Below, piece after piece: positions 25,948-38,909 of a stretch of 64,000 nucleotides of DNA (position 1 is its first letter; each line of letters begins with the position of its first letter). The stretch is from positions 29,926,802 through 29,990,801 of the forward strand of contig CM072807.1 in the NCBI GenBank assembly GCA_037013495.1, read 5' to 3'. A program made the translations under genes and the position numbers. The notes under the pieces were generated by a model. It was not told the DNA's origin, made no database searches, and was given only the letters and a program-made list of their open reading frames with translations. Source of the stretch: Hippophae tibetana (Eukaryota > Streptophyta > Magnoliopsida > Rosales > Elaeagnaceae).

Positions 25948-28540
25948 GGTTTGACCCTATAGGATACACGGTCGTATCTTGCTATTCCGGGGACGGAATC
26001 CAGCGTTCTTTTTATCAAAATTCTCATAATTCGATTTCTGAGTGATTGACGGTCTCAATTTGAAATAAAACATCGTTTTAAATAAAAATTTAATTAATAA
26101 AGCAGATAAATACCCACGATAAATTAGATTTATTTCTTCATTTTTTTCAAGTTTAAATTCCCAGAATCACTAAAAAAGATATATTGAGACAATTTGAAAT
26201 TTCCATATGCATCAAAAAAATGAAATCGAAAAACCTAAAATTTCAATTGCCGTGAAAGAGAGCAAAACAGAGATTTTTCCTAAAATGGCTCTCATAGTGA
26301 ATGTTAGAATACAATTCAATCCAAAAACGTTCAAAAAACCATATGAACGTATAATTTAAATGCAGCGGAAACAAAATGGATGGGAAACATACCTCCTGCC
26401 ATTGATCAAAATTATTTTATTTTTCAAAAAATTCAATTTCAACATCGAGGCGGGTCAACCCGACCCTGTTTGACCCTAAAGGATACACGGTCGTATCTTG
26501 CTATTCCGGGGACGGAATCCAGCGTTCTTTTTATGAAAATTCTCATAATTCGATTTCTGAGTGATTGACGGTCTCAATTTGAAATAAAACATCGTTTTAA
26601 ATAAAAATTTAATTAATGAAGCAGATAAATAACCACGATAAATTAGATTTATTTCTTCATTTTTTTCAAGTTTAAATTCCCAGAATCACTAAAAAAGATA
26701 TAGTGAGACAATTTGAAATTTCCATATGCATCAAAAAAAGGAAATCGAAAAACCTAAAATTTCAATTGCCGTGAAAGAGAGCAAAACAGAGATTTTTCCT
26801 AAAATGGCTCTCATAGTGAATGTTAGAATACAATTCAATCCAAAAACGTTCAAAAAACCATATGAACGTATAATTTAAATGCAGCGGAAACAAAATGGAT
26901 GGGAAACATACCTCCTGCCATTGATCAAAATTTTTTATTTTTCAAAAAATTCACTTTCAACATCGAGGCGGGTCAACCCGACCCGGTTTGACCCTATAGG
27001 ATACACGGTCGTATCTTGCTATTCCGGGGACGGAATCCAGCGTTCTTTTTATCAAAATTCTCATAATTCGATTTCTGAGTGATTGACGGTCTCAATTTGA
27101 AATAAAACATCGTTTTAAATAAAAATTTAATTAATGAAGCAGATAAATACCCACGATAAATTAGATTTATTTCTTCATTTTTTTCAAGTTTAAATTCCCA
27201 GAATCACTAAAAAAGATATAGTGAGACAATTTCAAATTTCCATATGCATCAAAAAAAGGAAATCGAAAAACCTAAAATTTCAATTGCCGTGAAAGAGAGC
27301 AAAACAGAGATTTTTCCTAAAATGGCTCTCATAGTGAATGTTAGAATACAATTCAATCCAAAAACGTTCAAAAAACCATATGAACGTATAATTTAAATGC
27401 AGCGGAAACAAAATGGATGGGAAACATACCTCCTGCCATTGATCAAAATTATTTTATTTTTCAAAAAATTCACTTTCAACATCGAGGCGGGTCAACCCGA
27501 CCCGGTTTGACCCTAAAGGATACAAGGTCGTATCTTGCTATTCCGGGGACGGAATCCAGCGTTCTTTTTATCAAAATTCTCATAATTCGATTTCTGAGTG
27601 ATTGACGGTCTCAATTTGAAATAAAACATCGTTTTAAATAAAAATTTAATTAATAAAGCAGATAAATACCCACGATAAATTAGATTTATTTCTTCATTTT
27701 TTTCAAGTTTAAATTCCCAGAATCACTAAAAAAGATATATTGAGACAATTTGAAATTTCCATATGCATCAAAAAAATGAAATCGAAAAACCTAAAATTTC
27801 AATTGCCGTGAAAGAGAGCAAAACAGAGATTTTTCCTAAAATGGCTCCCATAGTGAATGTTAGAATACAATTCAATCCAAAAACGTTCAAAAAACCATAT
27901 GAACGTATAATTTAAATGCAGCGGAAACAAAATGGATGGGAAACATACCTCCTGCCATTGATCAAAATTATTTTATTTTTCAAAAAATTCACTTTCAACA
28001 TCGAGGGGGGTCAACCCGACCCGGTTTGACCCTATAGGATACACGGTCGTATCTTGCTATTCCGGGGACGGAATCCAGCGTTCTTTTTATCAAAATTCTC
28101 ATAATTCGATTTCTGAGTGATTGACGGTCTCAATTTGAAATAAAACATCGTTTTAAATAAAAATTTAATTAATAAAGCAGATAAATACCCACGATAAATT
28201 AGATTTATTTCTTCATTTTTTTCAAGTTTAAATTCCCAGAATCACTAAAAAAGATATATTGAGACAATTTGAAATTTCCATATGCATCAAAAAAATGAAA
28301 TCGAAAAACCTAAAATTTCAATTGCCGTGAAAGAGAGCAAAACAGAGATTTTTCCTAAAAAGGCTCTCATAGTGAATGTTAGAATACAATTCAATCCAAA
28401 AACGTTCAAAAAACCATATGAACGTATAATTTAAATGCAGCGGAAACAAAATGGATGGGAAACATACCTCCTGCCATTGATCAAAATTTTTTATTTTTCA
28501 AAAAATTCACTTTCAACATCGAGGCGGGTCAACCCGACCC
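25948..28540. repeat. Five-monomer segment, copy 2 (M51-M55)
   Basis: This repeats M36-M40 at a 7782 bp offset, including the rare tacaaggtcg (27.52 kb against 19.74 kb) and ctaaaaaggctc (28.36 kb against 20.58 kb). The private ggctccca near 27.85 kb marks M54. Its last monomer is also the first unit of the 10-monomer block that begins at 28023. Confidence 0.8.
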
Positions 28541-31500
28541 GGTTTGACCCTATAGGATACACGGTCGTATCTTGCTATTCCGGGGACGGAATCCAGCGTT
28601 CTTTTTTTTTAAATTCTCATAATTCGATTTCTGAGTGATTGACGGTCTCAATTTGAAATAAAACATCGTTTTAAATAAAAATTTAATTAATGAAGCAGAT
28701 AAATACCCACGATAAATTAGATTTATTTCTTCATTTTTTTCAAGTTTAAATTCCCAGAATCACTAAAAAAGATATAGTGAGACAATTTCAAATTTCCATA
28801 TGCATCAAAAAAAGGAAATCGAAAAACCTAAAATTTCAATTGCCGTGAAAGAGAGCAAAACAGAGATTTTTCCTAAAATGGCTCTCATAGTGAATGTTAG
28901 AATACAATTCAATCCAAAAACGTTCAAAAAACCATATGAACGTATAATTTAAATGCAGCGGAAACAAAATGGATGGGAAACATACCTCCTGCCATTGATC
29001 AAAATTATTTTATTTTTCAAAAAATTCACTTTCAACATCGAGGCGGGTCAACCCGACCCGGTTTGACCCTAAAGGATACACGGTCGTATCTTGCTATTCC
29101 GGGGACGGAATCCAGCGTTCTTTTTATCAAAATTCTCATAATTCGATTTCTGAGTGATTGACGGTCTCAATTTGAAATAAAACATCGTTTTAAATAAAAA
29201 TTTAATTAATGAAGCAGATAAATAACCACGATAAATTAGATTTATTTCTTCATTTTTTTCAAATTTAAATTCCCAGAATCACTAAAAAAGATATAGTGAG
29301 ACAATTTGAAATTTCCATATGCATCAAAAAAAGAAAATCGAAAAACCTAAAATTTCAATTGCCGTGAAAGAGAGCAAATCAGAGATTTTTCCTAAAATGG
29401 CTCTCATAGTGAATGTTAGAATACAATTCAATCCAAAAACGTTCAAAAAACCATATGAACGTATAATTTAAATGCAGCGGAAACAAAATGGATGGGAAAC
29501 ATACGTCCTGCCATTGATCAAAATTATTTTATTTTTCAAAAAATTCAATTTCAACATCGAGGCGGGTCAACCCGACCCTGTTTGACCCTAAAGGATACAC
29601 GGTCGTATCTTGCTATTCCGGGGACGGAATCCAGCGTTCTTTTTATGAAAATTCTCATAATTCGATTTCTGAGTGATTGACGGTCTCAATTTGAAATAAA
29701 ACATCGTTTTAAATAAAAATTTAATTAATGAAGCAGATAAATAACCACGATAAATTAGATTTATTTCTTCATTTTTTTCAAGTTTAAATTCCCAGAATCA
29801 CTAAAAAAGATATAGTGAGACAATTTGAAATTTCCATATGCATCAAAAAAAGGAAATCGAAAAACCTAAAATTTCAATTGCCGTGAAAGAGAGCAAAACA
29901 GAGATTTTTCCTAAAATGGCTCTCATAGTGAATGTTAGAATACAATTCAATCCAAAAACGTTCAAAAAACCATATGAACGTATAATTTAAATGCAGCGGA
30001 AACAAAATGGATGGGAAACATACCTCCTGCCATTGATCAAAATTTTTTATTTTTCAAAAAATTCACTTTCAACATCGAGGCGGGTCAACCCGACCCGGTT
30101 TGACCCTATAGGATACACGGTCGTATCTTGCTATTCCGGGGACGGAATCTAGCGTTCTTTTTATCAAAATTCTCATAATTCGATTTCTGAGTGATTGACG
30201 GTCTCAATTTGAAATAAAACATCGTTTTAAATAAAAATTTAATTAATGCACCAGATAAATAACCACGATAAATTAGATTTATTTCTTCATTTTTTTCAAG
30301 TTTAAATTCCCAGAATCACTAAAAAAGATATATTGAGACAATTTGAAATTTCCATATGCATCAAAAAAAGGAAATCGAAAAACCTAAAATTTCAATTGCC
30401 GTGAAAGAGAGCAAAACAGAGATTTTTCCTAAAATGGCTCTCATAGTGAATGTTAGAATACAATTCAATCCAAAAACGTTCAAAAAACCATATGAACGTA
30501 TAATTTAAATGCAGCGGAAACAAAATGGATGGGAAACATACCTCCTACCATTGATCAAAATTATTTTATTTTTCAAAAAATTCACTTTCAACATCGAGGC
30601 GGGTCAACCCGACCTGGTTTGACCCTAAAGGATACACGGTCGTATCTTGCTATTCCGGGGACGGAATCCAGCGTTCTTTTTATCAAAATTCTCATAATTC
30701 GATTTCTTAGTGATTGACGGTCTCAATTTGAAATAAAACATCGTTTTAAATAAAAATTTAATTAATGAAGCAGATAAATACCCACGATAAATTAGATTTA
30801 TTTCTTCATTTTTTTCAAGTTTAAATTCCCAGAATCACTAAAAAAGATATATTGAGACAATTTGAAATTTCCATATGCATCAAAAAAAGGAAATCGAAAA
30901 ACCTAAAATTTCAATTGCCGTGAAAGAGAGCAAAACAGAGATTTTTCCTATAATGGCTCTCATAGTGAATGTTAGAATACAATTCAATCGAAAAACGTTC
31001 AAAAAACCATATGAACGTATAATTTAAATGCAGCGGAAACAAAATGGATGGGAAACATACCTCCTGCCATTGATCAAAATTATTTTATTTTTCAAAAAAT
31101 TCACTTTCAACATCGAGGCGGGTCAACCCGACCCGGTTTGACCCTAAAGGTTACACGGTCGTATCTTGCTATTCCGGGGACGGATTCCAGCGTTCTTTTT
31201 ATGAAAATTCTCATAATTCGATTTCTGAGTGATTGACGGTCTCAATTTGAAATAAAACATCGTTTTAAATAAAAATTTAATTAATGAAGCAGATAAATAC
31301 CCACGATAAATTAGATTTATTTCTTCATTTTTTTCAAGTTTAAATTCCCAGAATCACTAAAAAAGATATATTGAGACAATTTGAAATTTCCATATGCATC
31401 AAAAAAAGGAAATCGAAAAACCTAAAATTTCAATTGCCTTGAAAGAGAGCAAAACAGAGATTTTTCCTAAAATGGCTCTCATAGTGAATGTTAGAATACA

Positions 31501-33207
31501 ATTCAATCCAAAAACGTTCAAAAACCCATATGAACGTATAATTTAAATGCAGCGGAAACAAAATGGATGGGAAACATACCTCCTGCCATTGATCAAATTT
31601 TTTTATTTTTCAAAAAATTCACTTTCAACATCGAGGCGGGTCAACCCGACCCGGTTTGACCCTAAAGGATACACGGTCGTATCTTGCTATTCCGGGGACG
31701 GAATCCAGCGTTCTTTTTATCAAAATTCTCATAATTCGATTTCTGAGTGATTGACGGTCTCAATTTGAAATAAAACATCGTTTTAAATAAAAATTTAATT
31801 AATGAAGCAGATAAATAACCACGATAAATTAGATTTATTTCTTCATTTTTTTCAAGTTTAAATTCCCAGAATCACTAAAAAAGATATATTGAGACAATTT
31901 GAAATTTCCATATGCATCAAAAAAAGGAAATCGAAAAACCTAAAATTTCAATTGCCGTGAAAGAGAGCAAAACAGAGATTTTTCCTAAAATGGCTCTCAT
32001 AGTGAATGTTAGAATACAATTCAATCCAAAAACGTTCAAAAAACCATATGAACATATAATTTAAATGCAGCGGAAACAAAATGGATGGGAAACATACCTC
32101 CTGCCATTGATCAAATTTTTTTATTTTTCAAAAAATTCACTTTCAACATCGAGGCGGGTCAACCCGACCCGGTTTGACCCTAAAGGATACACGGTCGTAT
32201 CTTGCTATTCCGGGGACGGAATCCAGCGTTCTTTTTATCAAAATTCTCATAATTCGATTTCTGAGTGATTGACGGTCTCAATTTGAAATAAAACATCGTT
32301 TTAAATAAAAATTTAATTAATGAAGCAGATAAATAACCACGATAAATTAGATTTATTTCTTCATTTTTTTCAAGTTTAAATTCCCAGAATCACTAAAAAA
32401 GATATATTGAGACAATTTGAAATTTCCATATGCATCAAAAAAAGGAAATCGAAAAACCTAAAATTTCAATTGCCGTGAAAGAGAGCAAAACAGAGATTTT
32501 TCCTAAAATGGCTCTCATAGTGAATGTTAGAATACAATTCAATCCAAAAACGTTCAAAAAACCATATGAACGTATAATTTAAATACAGCGGAAACAAAAT
32601 GGATGGGAAACATACCTCCTGCCATTGATCAAAATTTTTTATTTTTCAAAAAATTCACTTTCAACATCGAGGCGGGTCAACCCGACCCGGTTTGACCCTA
32701 AAGGATACACGGTCGTATCTTGCTATTCCGGGGACGGAATCCAGCGTTCTTTTTATCAAAATTCTCATAATTCGATTTCTGAGTGATTGACGGTCTCAAT
32801 TTGAAATAAAACATCGTTTTAAATAAAAATTTAATTAATGAAGCAGATAAATAACCACGATAAATTAGATTTATTTCTTCATTTTTTTCAAGTTTAAATT
32901 ACCAGAATCACTAAAAAAGATATATTGAGACAATTTGAAATTTCCATATGCATCAAAAAAAGGAAATCGAAAAACCTAAAATTTCAATTGCCGTGAACGA
33001 GAGCAAAACAGAGATTTTTCCTAAAATGGCTCTCATAGTGAATGTTAGAATACAATTCAATCCAAAAACGTTCAAAAAACCATATGAACGTATAATTTAA
33101 ATGCAGCGGAAACAAAATGGATGGGAAACATACCTCCTGCCATTGATCAAAATTATTTTATTTTTCAAAAAATTCACTTTCAACATCGAGGGGGGTCAAC
33201 CCGACCC
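28023..33207. repeat. 10-monomer block, copy 1 (M55-M64)
   Basis: 5185 bp. Rare variants in order: ctaaaaaggctc (28.36 kb), a T10 run in gcgttc (28.60 kb), tttcaaattt (29.27 kb), gcaaatcagag (29.37 kb), acgtcctgcc (29.50 kb), ggaatctagcg (30.15 kb), aatgcacc (30.25 kb), cctcctacc (30.54 kb), tttcttagtg (30.70 kb), caatcgaaaa (30.99 kb), aaaggttacac (31.15 kb), gccttgaaag (31.44 kb), gaacatataa (32.05 kb), aaatacagcgg (32.58 kb), ttaccag (32.90 kb) and gtgaacgag (33.0 kb). All recur in order in the next block. Shared sequence appears to extend from about 27.85 to 33.09 kb. Confidence 0.9.
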
Positions 33208-36200
33208 GGTTTGACCCTATAGGATACACGGTCGTATCTTGCTATTCCGGGGACGGAATCCAGCGTTCTTTTTATCAAAATTCTCATAATTCGATTTCTG
33301 AGTGATTGACGGTCTCAATTTGAAATAAAACATCGTTTTAAATAAAAATTTAATTAATAAAGCAGATAAATACCCACGATAAATTAGATTTATTTCTTCA
33401 TTTTTTTCAAGTTTAAATTCCCAGAATCACTAAAAAAGATATATTGAGACAATTTGAAATTTCCATATGCATCAAAAAAATGAAATCGAAAAACCTAAAA
33501 TTTCAATTGCCGTGAAAGAGAGCAAAACAGAGATTTTTCCTAAAAAGGCTCTCATAGTGAATGTTAGAATACAATTCAATCCAAAAACGTTCAAAAAACC
33601 ATATGAACGTATAATTTAAATGCAGCGGAAACAAAATGGATGGGAAACATACCTCCTGCCATTGATCAAAATTTTTTATTTTTCAAAAAATTCACTTTCA
33701 ACATCGAGGCGGGTCAACCCGACCCGGTTTGACCCTATAGGATACACGGTCGTATCTTGCTATTCCGGGGACGGAATCCAGCGTTCTTTTTTTTTAAATT
33801 CTCATAATTCGATTTCTGAGTGATTGACGGTCTCAATTTGAAATAAAACATCGTTTTAAATAAAAATTTAATTAATGAAGCAGATAAATACCCACGATAA
33901 ATTAGATTTATTTCTTCATTTTTTTCAAGTTTAAATTCCCAGAATCACTAAAAAAGATATAGTGAGACAATTTCAAATTTCCATATGCATCAAAAAAAGG
34001 AAATCGAAAAACCTAAAATTTCAATTGCCGTGAAAGAGAGCAAAACAGAGATTTTTCCTAAAATGGCTCTCATAGTGAATGTTAGAATACAATTCAATCC
34101 AAAAACGTTCAAAAAACCATATGAACGTATAATTTAAATGCAGCGGAAACAAAATGGATGGGAAACATACCTCCTGCCATTGATCAAAATTATTTTATTT
34201 TTCAAAAAATTCACTTTCAACATCGAGGCGGGTCAACCCGACCCGGTTTGACCCTAAAGGATACACGGTCGTATCTTGCTATTCCGGGGACGGAATCCAG
34301 CGTTCTTTTTATCAAAATTCTCATAATTCGATTTCTGAGTGATTGACGGTCTCAATTTGAAATAAAACATCGTTTTAAATAAAAATTTAATTAATGAAGC
34401 AGATAAATAACCACGATAAATTAGATTTATTTCTTCATTTTTTTCAAATTTAAATTCCCAGAATCACTAAAAAAGATATAGTGAGACAATTTGAAATTTC
34501 CATATGCATCAAAAAAAGAAAATCGAAAAACCTAAAATTTCAATTGCCGTGAAAGAGAGCAAATCAGAGATTTTTCCTAAAATGGCTCTCATAGTGAATG
34601 TTAGAATACAATTCAATCCAAAAACGTTCAAAAAACCATATGAACGTATAATTTAAATGCAGCGGAAACAAAATGGATGGGAAACATACGTCCTGCCATT
34701 GATCAAAATTATTTTATTTTTCAAAAAATTCAATTTCAACATCGAGGCGGGTCAACCCGACCCTGTTTGACCCTAAAGGATACACGGTCGTATCTTGCTA
34801 TTCCGGGGACGGAATCCAGCGTTCTTTTTATGAAAATTCTCATAATTCGATTTCTGAGTGATTGACGGTCTCAATTTGAAATAAAACATCGTTTTAAATA
34901 AAAATTTAATTAATGAAGCAGATAAATAACCACGATAAATTAGATTTATTTCTTCATTTTTTTCAAGTTTAAATTCCCAGAATCACTAAAAAAGATATAG
35001 TGAGACAATTTGAAATTTCCATATGCATCAAAAAAAGGAAATCGAAAAACCTAAAATTTCAATTGCCGTGAAAGAGAGCAAAACAGAGATTTTTCCTAAA
35101 ATGGCTCTCATAGTGAATGTTAGAATACAATTCAATCCAAAAACGTTCAAAAAACCATATGAACGTATAATTTAAATGCAGCGGAAACAAAATGGATGGG
35201 AAACATACCTCCTGCCATTGATCAAAATTTTTTATTTTTCAAAAAATTCACTTTCAACATCGAGGCGGGTCAACCCGACCCGGTTTGACCCTATAGGATA
35301 CACGGTCGTATCTTGCTATTCCGGGGACGGAATCTAGCGTTCTTTTTATCAAAATTCTCATAATTCGATTTCTGAGTGATTGACGGTCTCAATTTGAAAT
35401 AAAACATCGTTTTAAATAAAAATTTAATTAATGCACCAGATAAATAACCACGATAAATTAGATTTATTTCTTCATTTTTTTCAAGTTTAAATTCCCAGAA
35501 TCACTAAAAAAGATATATTGAGACAATTTGAAATTTCCATATGCATCAAAAAAAGGAAATCGAAAAACCTAAAATTTCAATTGCCGTGAAAGAGAGCAAA
35601 ACAGAGATTTTTCCTAAAATGGCTCTCATAGTGAATGTTAGAATACAATTCAATCCAAAAACGTTCAAAAAACCATATGAACGTATAATTTAAATGCAGC
35701 GGAAACAAAATGGATGGGAAACATACCTCCTACCATTGATCAAAATTATTTTATTTTTCAAAAAATTCACTTTCAACATCGAGGCGGGTCAACCCGACCT
35801 GGTTTGACCCTAAAGGATACACGGTCGTATCTTGCTATTCCGGGGACGGAATCCAGCGTTCTTTTTATCAAAATTCTCATAATTCGATTTCTTAGTGATT
35901 GACGGTCTCAATTTGAAATAAAACATCGTTTTAAATAAAAATTTAATTAATGAAGCAGATAAATACCCACGATAAATTAGATTTATTTCTTCATTTTTTT
36001 CAAGTTTAAATTCCCAGAATCACTAAAAAAGATATATTGAGACAATTTGAAATTTCCATATGCATCAAAAAAAGGAAATCGAAAAACCTAAAATTTCAAT
36101 TGCCGTGAAAGAGAGCAAAACAGAGATTTTTCCTATAATGGCTCTCATAGTGAATGTTAGAATACAATTCAATCGAAAAACGTTCAAAAAACCATATGAA

Positions 36201-38909
36201 CGTATAATTTAAATGCAGCGGAAACAAAATGGATGGGAAACATACCTCCTGCCATTGATCAAAATTATTTTATTTTTCAAAAAATTCACTTTCAACATCG
36301 AGGCGGGTCAACCCGACCCGGTTTGACCCTAAAGGTTACACGGTCGTATCTTGCTATTCCGGGGACGGATTCCAGCGTTCTTTTTATGAAAATTCTCATA
36401 ATTCGATTTCTGAGTGATTGACGGTCTCAATTTGAAATAAAACATCGTTTTAAATAAAAATTTAATTAATGAAGCAGATAAATACCCACGATAAATTAGA
36501 TTTATTTCTTCATTTTTTTCAAGTTTAAATTCCCAGAATCACTAAAAAAGATATATTGAGACAATTTGAAATTTCCATATGCATCAAAAAAAGGAAATCG
36601 AAAAACCTAAAATTTCAATTGCCTTGAAAGAGAGCAAAACAGAGATTTTTCCTAAAATGGCTCTCATAGTGAATGTTAGAATACAATTCAATCCAAAAAC
36701 GTTCAAAAACCCATATGAACGTATAATTTAAATGCAGCGGAAACAAAATGGATGGGAAACATACCTCCTGCCATTGATCAAATTTTTTTATTTTTCAAAA
36801 AATTCACTTTCAACATCGAGGCGGGTCAACCCGACCCGGTTTGACCCTAAAGGATACACGGTCGTATCTTGCTATTCCGGGGACGGAATCCAGCGTTCTT
36901 TTTATCAAAATTCTCATAATTCGATTTCTGAGTGATTGACGGTCTCAATTTGAAATAAAACATCGTTTTAAATAAAAATTTAATTAATGAAGCAGATAAA
37001 TAACCACGATAAATTAGATTTATTTCTTCATTTTTTTCAAGTTTAAATTCCCAGAATCACTAAAAAAGATATATTGAGACAATTTGAAATTTCCATATGC
37101 ATCAAAAAAAGGAAATCGAAAAACCTAAAATTTCAATTGCCGTGAAAGAGAGCAAAACAGAGATTTTTCCTAAAATGGCTCTCATAGTGAATGTTAGAAT
37201 ACAATTCAATCCAAAAACGTTCAAAAAACCATATGAACGTATAATTTAAATGCAGCGGAAACAAAATGGATGGGAAACATACCTCCTGCCATTGATCAAA
37301 ATTTTTTATTTTTCAAAAAATTCACTTTCAACATCGAGGCGGGTCAACCCGACCCGGTTTGACCCTAAAGGATACACGGTCGTATCTTGCTATTCCGGGG
37401 ACGGAATCCAGCATTCTTTTTATCGAAATTCTCATAATTCGATTTCTGAGTGATTGACGGTCTCAATTTGAAATAAAACATCGTTTTAAATAAAAATTTA
37501 ATTAATGAAGCAGATAAATAACCACGATAAATTAGATTTATTTCTTCATTTTTTTCAAGTTTAAATTCCCAGAATCACTAAAAAAGATATATTGAGACAA
37601 TTTGAAATTTCCATATGCATCAAAAAAAGGAAATCGAAAAACCTAAAATTTCAATTGCCGTGAAAGAGAGCAAAACAGAGATTTTTCCTAAAATGGCTCT
37701 CATAGTGAATGTTAGAATACAATTCAATCCAAAAACGTTCAAAAAACCATATGAACATATAATTTAAATGCAGCGGAAACAAAATGGATGGGAAACATAC
37801 CTCCTGCCATTGATCAAATTTTTTTATTTTTCAAAAAATTCACTTTCAACATCGAGGCGGGTCAACCCGACCCGGTTTGACCCTAAAGGATACACGGTCG
37901 TATCTTGCTATTCCGGGGACGGAATCCAGCGTTCTTTTTATCAAAATTCTCATAATTCGATTTCTGAGTGATTGACGGTCTCAATTTGAAATAAAACATC
38001 GTTTTAAATAAGAATTTAATTAATGAAGCAGATAAATAACCACGATAAATTAGATTTATTTCTTCATTTTTTTCAAGTTTAAATTCCCAGAATCACTAAA
38101 AAAGATATATTGAGACAATTTGAAATTTCCATATGCATCAAAAAAAGGAAATCGAAAAACCTAAAATTTCAATTGCCGTGAAAGAGAGCAAAACAGAGAT
38201 TTTTCCTAAAATGGCTCTCATAGTGAATGTTAGAATACAATTCAATCCAAAAACGTTCAAAAAACCATATGAACGTATAATTTAAATACAGCGGAAACAA
38301 AATGGATGGGAAACATACCTCCTGCCATTGATCAAAATTTTTTATTTTTCAAAAAATTCACTTTCAACATCGAGGCGGGTCAACCCGACCCGGTTTGACC
38401 CTAAAGGATACACGGTCGTATCTTGCTATTCCGGGGACGGAATCCAGCGTTCTTTTTATCAAAATTCTCATAATTCGATTTCTGAGTGATTGACGGTCTC
38501 AATTTGAAATAAAACATCGTTTTAAATAAAAATTTAATTAATGAAGCAGATAAATAACCACGATAAATTAGATTTATTTCTTCATTTTTTTCAAGTTTAA
38601 ATTACCAGAATCACTAAAAAAGATATATTGAGACAATTTGAAATTTCCATATGCATCAAAAAAAGGAAATCGAAAAACCTAAAATTTCAATTGCCGTGAA
38701 CGAGAGCAAAACAGAGATTTTTCCTAAAATGGCTCTCATAGTGAATGTTAGAATACAATTCAATCCAAAAACGTTCAAAAAACCATATGAACGTATAGTT
38801 TAAATGCAGCGGAAACAAAATGGATGGGAAACATACCTCCTGCCATTGATCAAAATTTTTTATTTTTCAAAAAATTCACTTTCAACATCGAGGCGGGTCA
38901 ACCCGACCC
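33208..38909. repeat. 11-monomer block, copy 2 of the 10-monomer block (M65-M75)
   Basis: 5702 bp. The rare variants of the preceding block recur at +5185 bp up to about 36.8 kb, and at +5703 bp after about 37.75 kb, so one monomer is extra in the middle. Private changes are few: gcattc and tcgaaatt near 37.41-37.43 kb, and aagaattt near 38.01 kb. The match ends about 38.80 kb, where gtatagttt replaces gtataattt. Such close similarity implies a recent duplication, or an assembly artefact. Confidence 0.9.
36838..37355. repeat. Extra monomer (M72) within the duplicated block
   Basis: The left block goes from its aaaggttacac monomer through one copy to the gaacatataa monomer. The right block has one more monomer at this point. 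M72 ends in aaaattttttattt, while its neighbour M73 (37356-37873) ends in aaatttttttattt after gaacatataa, as M62 does, so M72 is the better candidate for the gain. The exact breakpoint cannot be fixed because the flanks are near identical. Confidence 0.65.

Noticed and set aside
28023..38909. Assembly artefact as the explanation for the duplicated 10-monomer block
   Set aside because: Not fully excluded. The second copy has an extra monomer and private variants, so it is not a simple copy of the first; I treat it as real pending spanning reads.
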